Shown piece by piece: positions 8,322-15,762 of a stretch of 32,190 bases of DNA. Source of the DNA: Chloroflexota bacterium (GTDB lineage Bacteria; Chloroflexota; Dormibacteria; CF-121); contig VBEW01000041.1 of assembly GCA_005889225.1 (NCBI GenBank), positions 1 through 32,190 on the forward strand, given 5' to 3'. Each line of letters starts with the position of its first letter. Position 1 is the stretch's first letter. The notes beneath the pieces are model-generated. The model was not told the DNA's origin. It did no database searches and was given only the letters and a program-made list of their open reading frames with translations. Made by a program: the position numbers and the translations under genes.

Positions 8322-10847
8322 ATGTCGGGCAGTTCGCTGGCATCGCGTTACGCCTGGGGACTCGGAACGGTCGGTCTGGCTTTCTGGGTGCTGACGATTC
8401 AGCAGGAAGCCCCGTGGGCCAATTCCAATTCCCACGAGCTCAGCACCACGGTCATTCTCGTAATCCTGAGCCTGCTTTCCGCCTTCTCGCCTATCCCGAC
8501 TCGGGGGGGCGGAACGTTGACCGTGACACTGGCGCCCCTTTTCGGTGCCGTCGCCGTCCCGCTTGCGCCGTGGGCCGTTATGACGGTCGCGGCGATCGGA
8601 ACGATCGACTCGCGGATTCCTGGAAGGCAAATCAGCTGGGGACGATTCCTCATGAACCGCGGAATGTACATCTTCGCCGCGGGTCTGCCCGCATTCTTGA
8701 TCCGGGAAACGGGCCTTACCCCTTGGGGTTACGGCGCCACGCTCGCCCTGATGTTGGCACTGAACACCATTCTCATCGGGATATTCTTCGCCCTGCACGA
8801 GGGGAAGTCACTTGTCTCAACAATACGGGCAGCCTACGCTGGGAATGGCCTCACCTACGTCGCCCTTCCCCTAACGGGAATCCTGGTTGGTCATCTACTG
8901 AGGGCGCCGGCGCTGGTCGATCAACTGATCGTGTTCCTCCTCTTTATGCCGCTATTGATTTACCGAGCCAGTATTCAGAAACAGCGTCGTCTGGACACGT
9001 GGCTCCGTGATTCTTACATCATGCAAAGCCGCGTGGTGGACAAGCGGGACGGCCAGACGTTTGGCCATTCCCAGAGGGTCGGTGAGCTCTGCGAAAGCGT
9101 GGCCCGCCTACTTCGCCTGCCCGACGAGGAATGCAACACGATCAGGGTGGGGGGGATTTTGCACGATCTGGGGAAGATTGCGATTCCCGATTCGATTCTC
9201 CTCAAGCCTGGAAAGCTGACCCCCGAGGAATACGAGATCATCAAGACGCACCCGGTTGAAGGCGCTCAAATTCTTGCCGAGCACCCGGAACAAAGAGAAG
9301 TTTCCGAGATTGTTCATCATCACCACGAACGGTGGGACGGCGCTGGCTATCCCGACAGATTGAAAGGGGAAATGATTCCGGTCGGATCGCGGATCGTGAA
9401 TGCATGCGATGCCTTCGACACGATCACCCAGGCCCGCGTATTCCGGCCGACCGTCAAGACGCCGGCCGAGGCGATTCGCGAACTCCGGGAGCTCGCCGGT
9501 AGCTGGTATGACCCGCAGGTAATCGGCGCCCTCGAAAAGATCGTCGCAGAGCGATGGGGCGTCGAGATTGCAGCGCGACCTGGTGAGGAACTCGAGGTGT
9601 CGCCCACGTACCAGGAGGCGCTCGCGGTTCGCCCTTTCCGTTTACTCTGGGTCGGCCAGGCGGTGTCGTATTTCGGCGACACGATGAACACGGCCGGACT
9701 CGTCATCATGCTCTTCGTCTTGACCCGGTCGGCGTCGATTGTCGCCCTCGGGCTGATCGCGAAGGCGATCCCAACCATTCTCTTCGGGCTGATCGCCGGG
9801 CCGCTCGTCGATCGGGTCAATCGACAGCGACTGATGATTCTTGCCGACCTGACGCGAGCGATTCTCACAGTTTCGATCCCCTTCTTTGGCACCTACTGGT
9901 TGCCGGGCGTCTTTATTGCCGTGTTCCTCATCGCATCGGCAAGCGCTTTCTTCAATCCAGCCAAACAGGCGATCCTTCCCAACCTGGTCCCAGGCCGCCT
10001 GCTGGTCCGAGCCAATGGTCTGGTCTCGTCCTCTGAAAAGACCATGGAACTGCTCGGATACTCGCTGGCCGGCTTGATCGTGGCCGCCGTCAGCTGGCTT
10101 CCCCTGTTTCTCATCGATGCTGGGACCTACCTCTTTTCCGCCGTCAGCCTGCTTGGCGTTCCAGACTTGGCGGTCCGTGCCAAAGGCGCCAGCTTCCGGC
10201 TCGCAAGCGATGTGGTTGAGGGTCTTCGGTTCGTGCTTCGAAACGCGGTGCTGCGCTCGACGATGACGCTAACTCTGGTGGTCGCCGTCTTCTTCGGCCT
10301 GACCACGACAATTCTTGTCGTGATGGCGTACGAGACGCTCAAGGGCGGGGCGAGTGCTTACGGATTCATCGAAGCGGCGATTGGCGCCGGCGCGATCGTG
10401 GGTGCCTTGATCGCCGCGGAGCTCGTGAATCGTACCCGCGCTGGCACGCTCCTCCTCTTGGGAGCTGGTGGTGTGGGTCTGGCCAATGTGTTTGTGGGAT
10501 TCTCCACGAATCTGAGCGCGACGATTGTTTTCCTGCTACTCGGCGGAATCCTCAACATGGTTTACTACGTGCCGCTCATTTCGGTCACGCAGCGGGAATC
10601 ACCTGACAGCGTTCGGGGTCGGGTCATGGCCACACGGTTCCTCCTGGTTCAGGGTGGATACCTTGCCGGCATGGCCCTCGCTGGTCCCATGAGTGACCGC
10701 TTTGGCGCGCCGATGGTATTTGTGGTTGGCGGCCTATTCCTCGTCGTGGCCGCCCTCTTAGGATTTGCCTTTCGAAGCATTCGGATGGCCACGTTACGCG
10801 ATGATTCACCCGCTGTCGCTGTCCTGAAAGCAACAGCCTCAGGGTAG
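8322..10847 (+). CDS. Membrane sensor / HD-GYP c-di-GMP phosphodiesterase / MFS transporter fusion
   Basis: One uninterrupted 841-codon frame joins three modules. Residues 1-225 have about eight hydrophobic segments, a membrane sensor region I do not recognise. Residues about 235-415 are an HD-GYP domain with the full signature: His281-Asp282 in LHDLGKIAIPDS, HHHHERWDGAGYP with GYP at 342-344, and ACDAFD. HD-GYP domains hydrolyse cyclic di-GMP. Residues about 437-830 are a 12-helix major facilitator of the MFS_3/drug-exporter type, starting PFRLLWVGQAVSYFGDTM and including AGPLVDRVNRQRLM. An in-frame GTG at 9597 (residue 426) could restart translation to make a free transporter. GC is visibly lower than in its neighbours (two counted 60-base lines gave 57%). 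The DUF5317 gene overlaps its stop by one base. The modules are secure; the working of the fusion is unknown. Confidence 0.9.
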   Translation: MSGSSLASRYAWGLGTVGLAFWVLTIQQEAPWANSNSHELSTTVILVILSLLSAFSPIPTRGGGTLTVTLAPLFGAVAVPLAPWAVMTVAAIGTIDSRIPGRQISWGRFLMNRGMYIFAAGLPAFLIRETGLTPWGYGATLALMLALNTILIGIFFALHEGKSLVSTIRAAYAGNGLTYVALPLTGILVGHLLRAPALVDQLIVFLLFMPLLIYRASIQKQRRLDTWLRDSYIMQSRVVDKRDGQTFGHSQRVGELCESVARLLRLPDEECNTIRVGGILHDLGKIAIPDSILLKPGKLTPEEYEIIKTHPVEGAQILAEHPEQREVSEIVHHHHERWDGAGYPDRLKGEMIPVGSRIVNACDAFDTITQARVFRPTVKTPAEAIRELRELAGSWYDPQVIGALEKIVAERWGVEIAARPGEELEVSPTYQEALAVRPFRLLWVGQAVSYFGDTMNTAGLVIMLFVLTRSASIVALGLIAKAIPTILFGLIAGPLVDRVNRQRLMILADLTRAILTVSIPFFGTYWLPGVFIAVFLIASASAFFNPAKQAILPNLVPGRLLVRANGLVSSSEKTMELLGYSLAGLIVAAVSWLPLFLIDAGTYLFSAVSLLGVPDLAVRAKGASFRLASDVVEGLRFVLRNAVLRSTMTLTLVVAVFFGLTTTILVVMAYETLKGGASAYGFIEAAIGAGAIVGALIAAELVNRTRAGTLLLLGAGGVGLANVFVGFSTNLSATIVFLLLGGILNMVYYVPLISVTQRESPDSVRGRVMATRFLLVQGGYLAGMALAGPMSDRFGAPMVFVVGGLFLVVAALLGFAFRSIRMATLRDDSPAVAVLKATASG

Positions 10848-11434
10848 TGTTCCTCTTTTTCGCTGTCATCGCCGCGGCGCTGGCCATCGCCGTGCTGATT
10901 GGCGGTGACGTCCGCCGGCTCAGCCACCTGCGCCTCCGCCACCTGGAGCTGCTCCTCGCCGCGTTTGCCGTCAAGATCTCGGTGGCTCTGCTGGGAACGA
11001 CCCATGCCCCGGCGGCGATCAACGCCGCCCGGCCGCTGAACGTGATCGGCGCGGTCTTGCTGCTCGCGGTGGTCTGGTTCAACTGGCGGATACCGGGGGC
11101 GATCGTGTTCGGCGCCGGCCTGCTGCTGAACTTGATCGTGATCGTCGCCTTTGGTGGACGGATGCCGGTGCTCCTGCCCCGCGATATCGACCCCAACTCG
11201 CCGGTGCTCGCCGCGCTCAAGGGGGGTCTCGATCCGCTGCACGTGGCGTTGCAGCAGCCACAGGGTCTGTGGTTCCTCGGCGATGTCTTTGCCATCCCCG
11301 GCATCGGCGGGCATGCCTCGCTGGTCAGCATCGGCGACCTGCTGATGGCGGCAGGCGTCGCCTGGCTGATCATCCGATGCAGCCAGCGAGAGCCGGCCCT
11401 ACGGGCGGCCTACGGTCCCAGCCCCTCCCGCTAG
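10847..11434 (+). CDS. DUF5317 family membrane protein
   Basis: A 195-residue integral membrane protein of the DUF5317 type. It starts at a GTG that shares its first base with the TAG stop of the HD-GYP/MFS gene. About five hydrophobic segments are seen (residues 1-17, 33-50, 63-78, 85-102 and one near 160-182). Recognition rests on GGDVRRLSHLRLRH near the N terminus, AFGGRMPVLLP in the middle and the C-terminal LVSIGDLLMAAG. The family has no established function as far as I know. The one-base overlap indicates translational coupling with the signalling fusion, so the two may act together in the membrane. GC returns to about 68% here, unlike the upstream gene. Confidence 0.75.
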   Translation: MFLFFAVIAAALAIAVLIGGDVRRLSHLRLRHLELLLAAFAVKISVALLGTTHAPAAINAARPLNVIGAVLLLAVVWFNWRIPGAIVFGAGLLLNLIVIVAFGGRMPVLLPRDIDPNSPVLAALKGGLDPLHVALQQPQGLWFLGDVFAIPGIGGHASLVSIGDLLMAAGVAWLIIRCSQREPALRAAYGPSPSR

Positions 11435-11490
11435 CCCCGGGCCCACATTTGAAGCGCATGCCCGGACTCGAATTTCTCGTTTGAACAGGC

Positions 11491-11496
11491 GATAAT
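11491..11496 (+). promoter_or_regulatory. -10 element (GATAAT) of a probable leaderless AI-2E permease transcript
   Basis: GATAAT ends six bases before the ATG at 11503, so transcription would start at or within a base or two of the start codon. No Shine-Dalgarno sequence is present. No clear -35 is seen. Confidence 0.45.
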
Positions 11497-11502
11497 GCCG
11501 CG

Positions 11503-12561
11503 ATGATTCAGCGTCGCCGCGTCGAGGAGCTATGGCGAAGCCGCGATTTCCGCGCTCTGATCTTCCTTGGCGTCCTGGCGGTGCTGACGCTGATCCTGGC
11601 GGTCGCGATTCGGGGCATCCTCGGCCCCTTCTTGCTGGCCGCGATCCTGGCCCTGATCGTGAATCCGGCTGTAAACGCGGCGGAGCGCCGCCGCGTTCCC
11701 CGGGCGGTTGCCATCCTGGTCCTGTACGGCGTCCTCGCTGGGATTCTGGCCGCGGGCATTTTCTACCTGGTGCCTGTCGTCCGACAGGAGGTTGACGCCC
11801 TCGTGGCCCAGGGGCCGGCGATCGCGAGCTACTTCCAGAACCTGGCGGAGAAGCAGCACGTTGTCTCGGTGCTGGGCATCCCGATCGACCTGCGGCAGGC
11901 CTACACCGACTCTGTCCGAAACCTGCCAGCCTTGCTGGCCGGACACCTGTCGTCCGTGGTCGAGAACGTCTTCATGCTGGTGAACTGGCTCTTTCAAACC
12001 GTCCTCATCCTGTTGGTGGCGTTCTTCCTGGTTAAGGATTCCCACGCCATTCGCCGCTTCTTCGAGGGACTCATTCCACACGGTTATCGAACCGACGCCC
12101 GTGATCTCGCGGCCGAGATCTATCGCATGCTTGGCGCCTACATGCGCGGCCAGCTGCTCATCTGCGCCCTGGTCGGCCTGGTGACTGGCGTTGCGCTCTG
12201 GCTAGTCGGTGTCCCGTATTCGCTCGTCCTCGGCATCGTCGCCGGGGTCACCGCCTTCATCCCGTTTATCGGGCCGTTTCTCGGCGCGCTGCCGGCGATT
12301 GCCGTGGCGGCCTTCGTCTCGCAGTCTTCGGGCAAGGTGGTCGTCGTGCTGATCGTCTACTTCGTGATCTCGAACGTGATCTACAACTTCGTGTCACCCA
12401 AGGTGTTTGGCAACGCCGTGCACCTCAGCCCCATGTTGGTCATCATCGCGTTCGTTGTCGGTGGGTACCTGGGTGGCATCCTTGGCCTCTTCATCGCCGT
12501 ACCGGTGGCGGCCGCGCTTCGCATCCTGTTCCTCTACGCTCACGAGCGCGTCTACGCCTGA
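11503..12561 (+). CDS. AI-2E family transporter (permease), copy 1
   Basis: A 352-residue polytopic membrane protein of the AI-2E/UPF0118 (PerM-like) family. Members have been linked to export of autoinducer-2 or to ion exchange, so the substrate cannot be named. Two N-terminal helices (FLGVLAVLTLILAVAI and GPFLLAAILALIVNPAVNA) carry the family's early signature. A soluble region with SYFQNLAEKQ follows, then four or five C-terminal helices including VTAFIPFIGPFLGALPAI and SPKVFGNAVHLSPMLVI, both diagnostic. The ATG start lacks a ribosome-binding site and may be leaderless. A second copy lies at 28565-29698. A metallophosphoesterase frame follows with no room for a normal start. Confidence 0.9.
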   Translation: MIQRRRVEELWRSRDFRALIFLGVLAVLTLILAVAIRGILGPFLLAAILALIVNPAVNAAERRRVPRAVAILVLYGVLAGILAAGIFYLVPVVRQEVDALVAQGPAIASYFQNLAEKQHVVSVLGIPIDLRQAYTDSVRNLPALLAGHLSSVVENVFMLVNWLFQTVLILLVAFFLVKDSHAIRRFFEGLIPHGYRTDARDLAAEIYRMLGAYMRGQLLICALVGLVTGVALWLVGVPYSLVLGIVAGVTAFIPFIGPFLGALPAIAVAAFVSQSSGKVVVVLIVYFVISNVIYNFVSPKVFGNAVHLSPMLVIIAFVVGGYLGGILGLFIAVPVAAALRILFLYAHERVYA

Positions 12562-13285
12562 ACCGGCTCGGGGGCCAACACTAGGGCTCCTTTCCGACGT
12601 GCACAGCAATCTCGAAGCGCTCGAGGCGGTGCTGGAGGCGATGCCGAGAGTGGACCGGATCCTGGTCCTGGGCGACATCGTCGGCTACGGGCCTGACCCG
12701 AACGCCGTCATCGCTCGGCTGCAGTCGCTGCGGGCCCGGGCCGTGATGGGAAATCATGACCAGGCGATGCTCGATCCGTCACTCCTCGACTGGTTCAACC
12801 CGCACGCCGCCGCCGCCGCTCGCTGGACCCAGACGGTGCTCACCCCCCAGAGCCGCCGCTACCTGGCATCGTTACCGAAGTACGGACGGCTCGGCCGTGA
12901 CCGCTACGTCCACGGCAGTCCCCGAAAGCCATACATCTGGGAATACATCCTCGACGAGCTGCAGGCGCTCGAGATCCTGATGAGGCTGGGTGACCGGTTG
13001 TGCTTCTTCGGGCACACCCACCTGCCGCGCATCTTCACGGTCGAGGGCGAACAGGTTCCGCAGGCCGGTGACTGGATGGCGCTCCCGCCCGCCGCCCTCG
13101 TCAACCCGGGGAGCGTTGGCCAGCCTCGCGACGGGAACCCCGATGCCGCCTACGCGGTCGTCGACCTGGCGGCCCGGGCGGTGCGGTTCGGCCGCGTCCC
13201 GTACGATCTCGTCACGACCCAGGCGAAGATCCGGCGGGCCGGGCTGCCGGAGGTGGAAGCGCTCCGGCTGGCGCTGGGCCAGTAG
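12482..13285 (+). CDS. Calcineurin-like metallophosphoesterase, start uncertain
   Basis: A predicted phosphodiesterase of the YfcE/MJ0936-like type with all five metal-site motifs: SDVHSN, GDIVGYGPDP, GNHDQA, VHGSP and GHTH. These bind two metal ions for phosphoester hydrolysis; the substrate is unknown. The start is a problem. The first motif lies at about 12593-12610, but no ATG, GTG or TTG occurs between TTG 12482 and the GTG inside the motif (12599). TTG 12482 would overlap the AI-2E gene by 80 bases and add a basic, serine-rich stretch unlike the family. Starts at GTG 12599 or ATG 12641 would delete metal ligands. The coordinates use the nearest upstream start that keeps all motifs. A non-standard start near 12578 is possible. 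Confidence 0.85.
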   Translation: MASSSPYRWRPRFASCSSTLTSASTPEPARGPTLGLLSDVHSNLEALEAVLEAMPRVDRILVLGDIVGYGPDPNAVIARLQSLRARAVMGNHDQAMLDPSLLDWFNPHAAAAARWTQTVLTPQSRRYLASLPKYGRLGRDRYVHGSPRKPYIWEYILDELQALEILMRLGDRLCFFGHTHLPRIFTVEGEQVPQAGDWMALPPAALVNPGSVGQPRDGNPDAAYAVVDLAARAVRFGRVPYDLVTTQAKIRRAGLPEVEALRLALGQ

Positions 13286-13342
13286 CCGAGCCGCTCGCAA
13301 GCTGCGAGGGCGCGGCCTGACCTAGAATTGGGTCTCGATTCA

Positions 13343-13741
13343 ATGAAGCTGGTGATTGTCGGCTGCGGCCGCGTCGGTGCCATGGCGGCCGTGGCCCTGT
13401 CGAAGGCGGGTCACCAGGTGACCGTCGTTGATGTCAATCGCCGCGCGTTCGACCGGCTGGGGAGCGATTTCACCGGAGAGATGATTCTCGGCAACGGGAT
13501 CGATGAGGACGTCCTGCGGCAGGCCGGCATCGAGACCGCCGATGGCTTCGCCTCCCTGACCAACGGCGACAATCGAAACATCATGGCGGCCCAGATCGCC
13601 CGCGAGATCTTCAAGGTCCCCAGGGTGATCACCCGGATCTACGACCCGATACGCGAGGATGTCTACCGTGAGCTCGGCCTCGACACTGTCTGCCCGACGC
13701 TTTCCGGTGCCAAGGCGATCCATGCCATGCTGAAGGAATGA
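13343..13741 (+). CDS. TrkA-N (RCK) domain protein, first of a pair
   Basis: A 132-residue single RCK_N/TrkA-N domain. This Rossmann fold binds NAD(H) or ATP and gates potassium transporters. The nucleotide loop is VIVGCGRVGAMAA, the acidic residue after strand two lies in VVDVNRRAF, and later elements GNGIDEDVL and ADGFASLTNGDNRN are typical. Canonical TrkA has two such domains, each with an RCK_C part; here only one N domain is present. The ATG at 13343 was preferred over the TTG at 13328 because it puts the first strand (MKLVIVG) in the usual place. A TAGAAT box at 13323-13328 suggests a very short leader. The stop overlaps the next gene by four bases (ATGA). Confidence 0.88.
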   Translation: MKLVIVGCGRVGAMAAVALSKAGHQVTVVDVNRRAFDRLGSDFTGEMILGNGIDEDVLRQAGIETADGFASLTNGDNRNIMAAQIAREIFKVPRVITRIYDPIREDVYRELGLDTVCPTLSGAKAIHAMLKE

Positions 13742-14184
13742 GCGAGCCAATGTACGTCATCGTGATCGGTGGCGGGAAGGTGGGGTATTACCTGAGCAAG
13801 CACCTGCTCGATCGAGGCTACGAGGTCACGCTGATCGAGAAGGACCCCCGCAGGGCCGAGGTCCTGAACTCCGTATTAGGTGAGATCGTGATGGTGGGCG
13901 ACGGCGATGAGATGGCATTCCTCGCCACCACCGGTATGGAGCGGGCCGACGTCGTGGTGGCGGTCACCGGGGATGACGAGGACAACCTGGTGTCGTGCCA
14001 GCTGGCCAAGCGGAAATTCCACGTCCCCAAAACGGTGGCCCGCGTCAACAACCCGGCCAACGTGCGGATCTTCAAGACGCTGGGGGTCGACGTGGCGCTG
14101 AGCGCCACCGAGGTGCTGCTCGACCTGATCGAGTCGGAGCTGGCCAATAAGGAGCCAGTCCGCCACTCAGCCGCCCAGCCCTAA
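13738..14184 (+). CDS. TrkA-N (RCK) domain protein, second of a pair
   Basis: A 148-residue single TrkA-N domain with nucleotide loop VIGGGKVGYYLSKHL, the acidic turn IEKDPRRAE, and GDGDEMAFLATTGMERADVVVAVTGDDEDN, all typical of potassium-uptake regulators. It starts four bases inside the preceding TrkA-N gene, so the two are made together and probably form a hetero-oligomeric ring subunit equivalent to one split TrkA. No TrkH/KtrB-type channel gene lies nearby. The last 15 residues are low-complexity. No plus-strand intrinsic terminator follows; the hairpin at 14223-14241 is oriented for the opposite strand. Confidence 0.9.
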   Translation: MSEPMYVIVIGGGKVGYYLSKHLLDRGYEVTLIEKDPRRAEVLNSVLGEIVMVGDGDEMAFLATTGMERADVVVAVTGDDEDNLVSCQLAKRKFHVPKTVARVNNPANVRIFKTLGVDVALSATEVLLDLIESELANKEPVRHSAAQP

Positions 14185-14210
14185 ACCCCAGCCCGGGGGA
14201 GGGCACTGCA

Positions 14211-14241
14211 ACAAAAGAAAAAAGCCGGCTCTTCACCGGCT
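14211..14241 (-). terminator. Intrinsic terminator for the minus-strand zinc-ribbon gene
   Basis: Read on the minus strand, AGCCGG, a seven-base loop and CCGGCT (14241-14223) are followed by TTTTTCTTTTG. It lies 23 bases after the TAA of the DUF5679 gene. Confidence 0.85.
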
Positions 14242-14263
14242 GTCCACTTGATCTAACGCTCCG

Positions 14264-14410
14264 TTATGCTTTACCGATCTTGTAGATCTTCGTGCCGCAG
14301 GTCGGGCAGGTTCCCGTGGTCGCGGGCTTGCCGTTCTTCATCGTGATGTGTTGCGGGTTCGAGATGTCGACTTTTTTCTTGCACTTCAAGCAGTATCCGG
14401 TAACCGCCAT
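14264..14410 (-). CDS. DUF5679 zinc-ribbon protein
   Basis: A 48-residue protein with two CxxC pairs (Cys7/Cys10 in YCLKCKKK and Cys35/Cys38 in TCPTCGTKIYKIG), expected to bind one Zn2+. The pattern MAVTGYCLKC, then MKNGKPATTGTCPTCGTK, then a short basic tail matches DUF5679, a family of tiny proteins I know mainly from Chloroflexota-like and candidate-phylum genomes; its function is unknown. The ATG has a good ribosome-binding site (AAGGAG, about seven bases upstream), and an intrinsic terminator follows the stop, so this is a stand-alone gene. A possible -10 (TATCAT on the minus strand, 14465-14470) lies upstream, after the fabF stop. Confidence 0.88.
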   Translation of the reverse strand: MAVTGYCLKCKKKVDISNPQHITMKNGKPATTGTCPTCGTKIYKIGKA

Positions 14411-14526
14411 GACACTCTCCTTTGCTGGCTACTGAACGCCCACGGCGCCCCCAAAATCCGCCTGATGATAGCACAACCCTCCAATTCGCTTTGTATTCAA
14501 AAAAATCGGCCAAAAACAGCGAGCGG

Positions 14527-15762
14527 TCACGCCTTCTCCTGGAAGCGAGCCAGGATCACGCTGGCGTTGTGCCCGCCGAGCCCGAAGGAGTTGGAAAGGA
14601 CGACGCCGACGTCGGCATGACGGGCCTCACCTGGAACGTAATCCAGATCGCACTCAGGATCCGGGGTCTGCAGGTTGATCGTTGGCGCGATCACCTGGTC
14701 GCGAATCGTCAGCGCGCACACCACGGCCTCAACCGCGCCCGACGCCCCCATCATGTGGCCCGTCATCGACTTGGTGCTGCTCACGGCCAGCTTTTCGGCG
14801 TGCTTGCCGAATACGCGGTGAATCGCGTCGGTCTCGAATTTGTCGTTCAGCGGGGTGCCCGTGCCGTGCGCGTTGATGTAGTCGACCCGCTCCGGCTCGA
14901 TCACGGCTTTGCGTAGCGCCCGTCGCATGGTCAGAACCGCCCCCTCGCCCTCGGCCGGCGCCGCCATGTCGAAGGCGTCGTTACTCGACCCATAGCCGAT
15001 CACTTCGGCGTAGATGTGGGCCTGGCGGCGGCGGGCGTGCTCGAGCTCTTCCAGCAGCAGGGCGCCCGCCCCCTCGGAGATCACAAAGCCATTGCGATCT
15101 CGATCGAAAGGCCGCGACGCCTGCGCCGGATCCTCGTGCTGCGCGAGTGCCCGCATGGCACAGAACCCGGCGTAGACGACCGGGATCAGGCAAGCCTCCG
15201 CGCCGCCGGTCACGACAGCATCGGCATCCCCCCGGCGGATGGTCTCGAAGGCTTCGCCGACCGCTCCACTTCCGGTGGCGCAGGCGGACACCACCGCCAT
15301 ATTTGGCCCGCGCAGGCCGAGGGCGATCGCGATGTGCCCTGAGGCAGTATCCGTGAGCATGTTCTGGATAAACGTGGGGCTGACTCGCTTAAGGCCGCGC
15401 TCCTGAAGGATTCGTTGCTGCTCCAGCAGGACGCTGAGTCCGCCGGCCGCGCTGCCGAACACGACGCCGATCTCGTCCAAGAGGCCATTCCTGACGAGCC
15501 CGGCATCCATGAATGCCTCCTGGGCCGCCGCCACACCAAGTTGCGCATAGCGGTCCATCCGGCGAAGCTCCTTGGGTTCAATCCGGCCGGTGGCGTCGAA
15601 TCCCTTGACCTCGCCGGCGATCTGAACCGGATACTCGCTGGCGTCGAACACGGTGACCCGTCCGACCCCTGACTGACCTTCCAGCATGGCTGCCCAGGTA
15701 CTGGGCGCATCGAGACCGACGGGGGTCACAGCCCCAACCCCGGTCACAACGACGCGCTTCAT
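14527..15762 (-). CDS. fabF: 3-oxoacyl-ACP synthase II (FabF), copy 2, in the acpP-fabD-fabF operon
   Basis: A 411-residue KAS II with complete active site: Cys161 in VSACATGSG, His299 in NAHGTGTP, Lys331 in SSTKSM and His336 in TGHMMGASG. It elongates acyl-ACP in type II fatty-acid synthesis. Its ATG overlaps the fabD stop (ATGA), and acpP precedes fabD, so this is the copy with standard housekeeping neighbours. The C-terminal gate loop reads SNSFGLGG rather than SNSFGFGG, replacing the usual gating phenylalanine with leucine, which could change chain-length preference (inference). The ATG start puts VVVTGVG at residues 4-10, as usual. Confidence 0.96.
   Translation of the reverse strand: MKRVVVTGVGAVTPVGLDAPSTWAAMLEGQSGVGRVTVFDASEYPVQIAGEVKGFDATGRIEPKELRRMDRYAQLGVAAAQEAFMDAGLVRNGLLDEIGVVFGSAAGGLSVLLEQQRILQERGLKRVSPTFIQNMLTDTASGHIAIALGLRGPNMAVVSACATGSGAVGEAFETIRRGDADAVVTGGAEACLIPVVYAGFCAMRALAQHEDPAQASRPFDRDRNGFVISEGAGALLLEELEHARRRQAHIYAEVIGYGSSNDAFDMAAPAEGEGAVLTMRRALRKAVIEPERVDYINAHGTGTPLNDKFETDAIHRVFGKHAEKLAVSSTKSMTGHMMGASGAVEAVVCALTIRDQVIAPTINLQTPDPECDLDYVPGEARHADVGVVLSNSFGLGGHNASVILARFQEKA

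Noticed and set aside
14224-14241. Hairpin as terminator of the TrkA-N operon
   Set aside because: The T tract lies only on the minus-strand side, so it fits the DUF5679 gene; on the plus strand it is followed by GTCCAC.
14271-14513. 80-codon minus-strand frame
   Set aside because: It overlaps the DUF5679 gene in another frame. The latter has paired CxxC motifs, a ribosome-binding site and a terminator, whereas this one has none.
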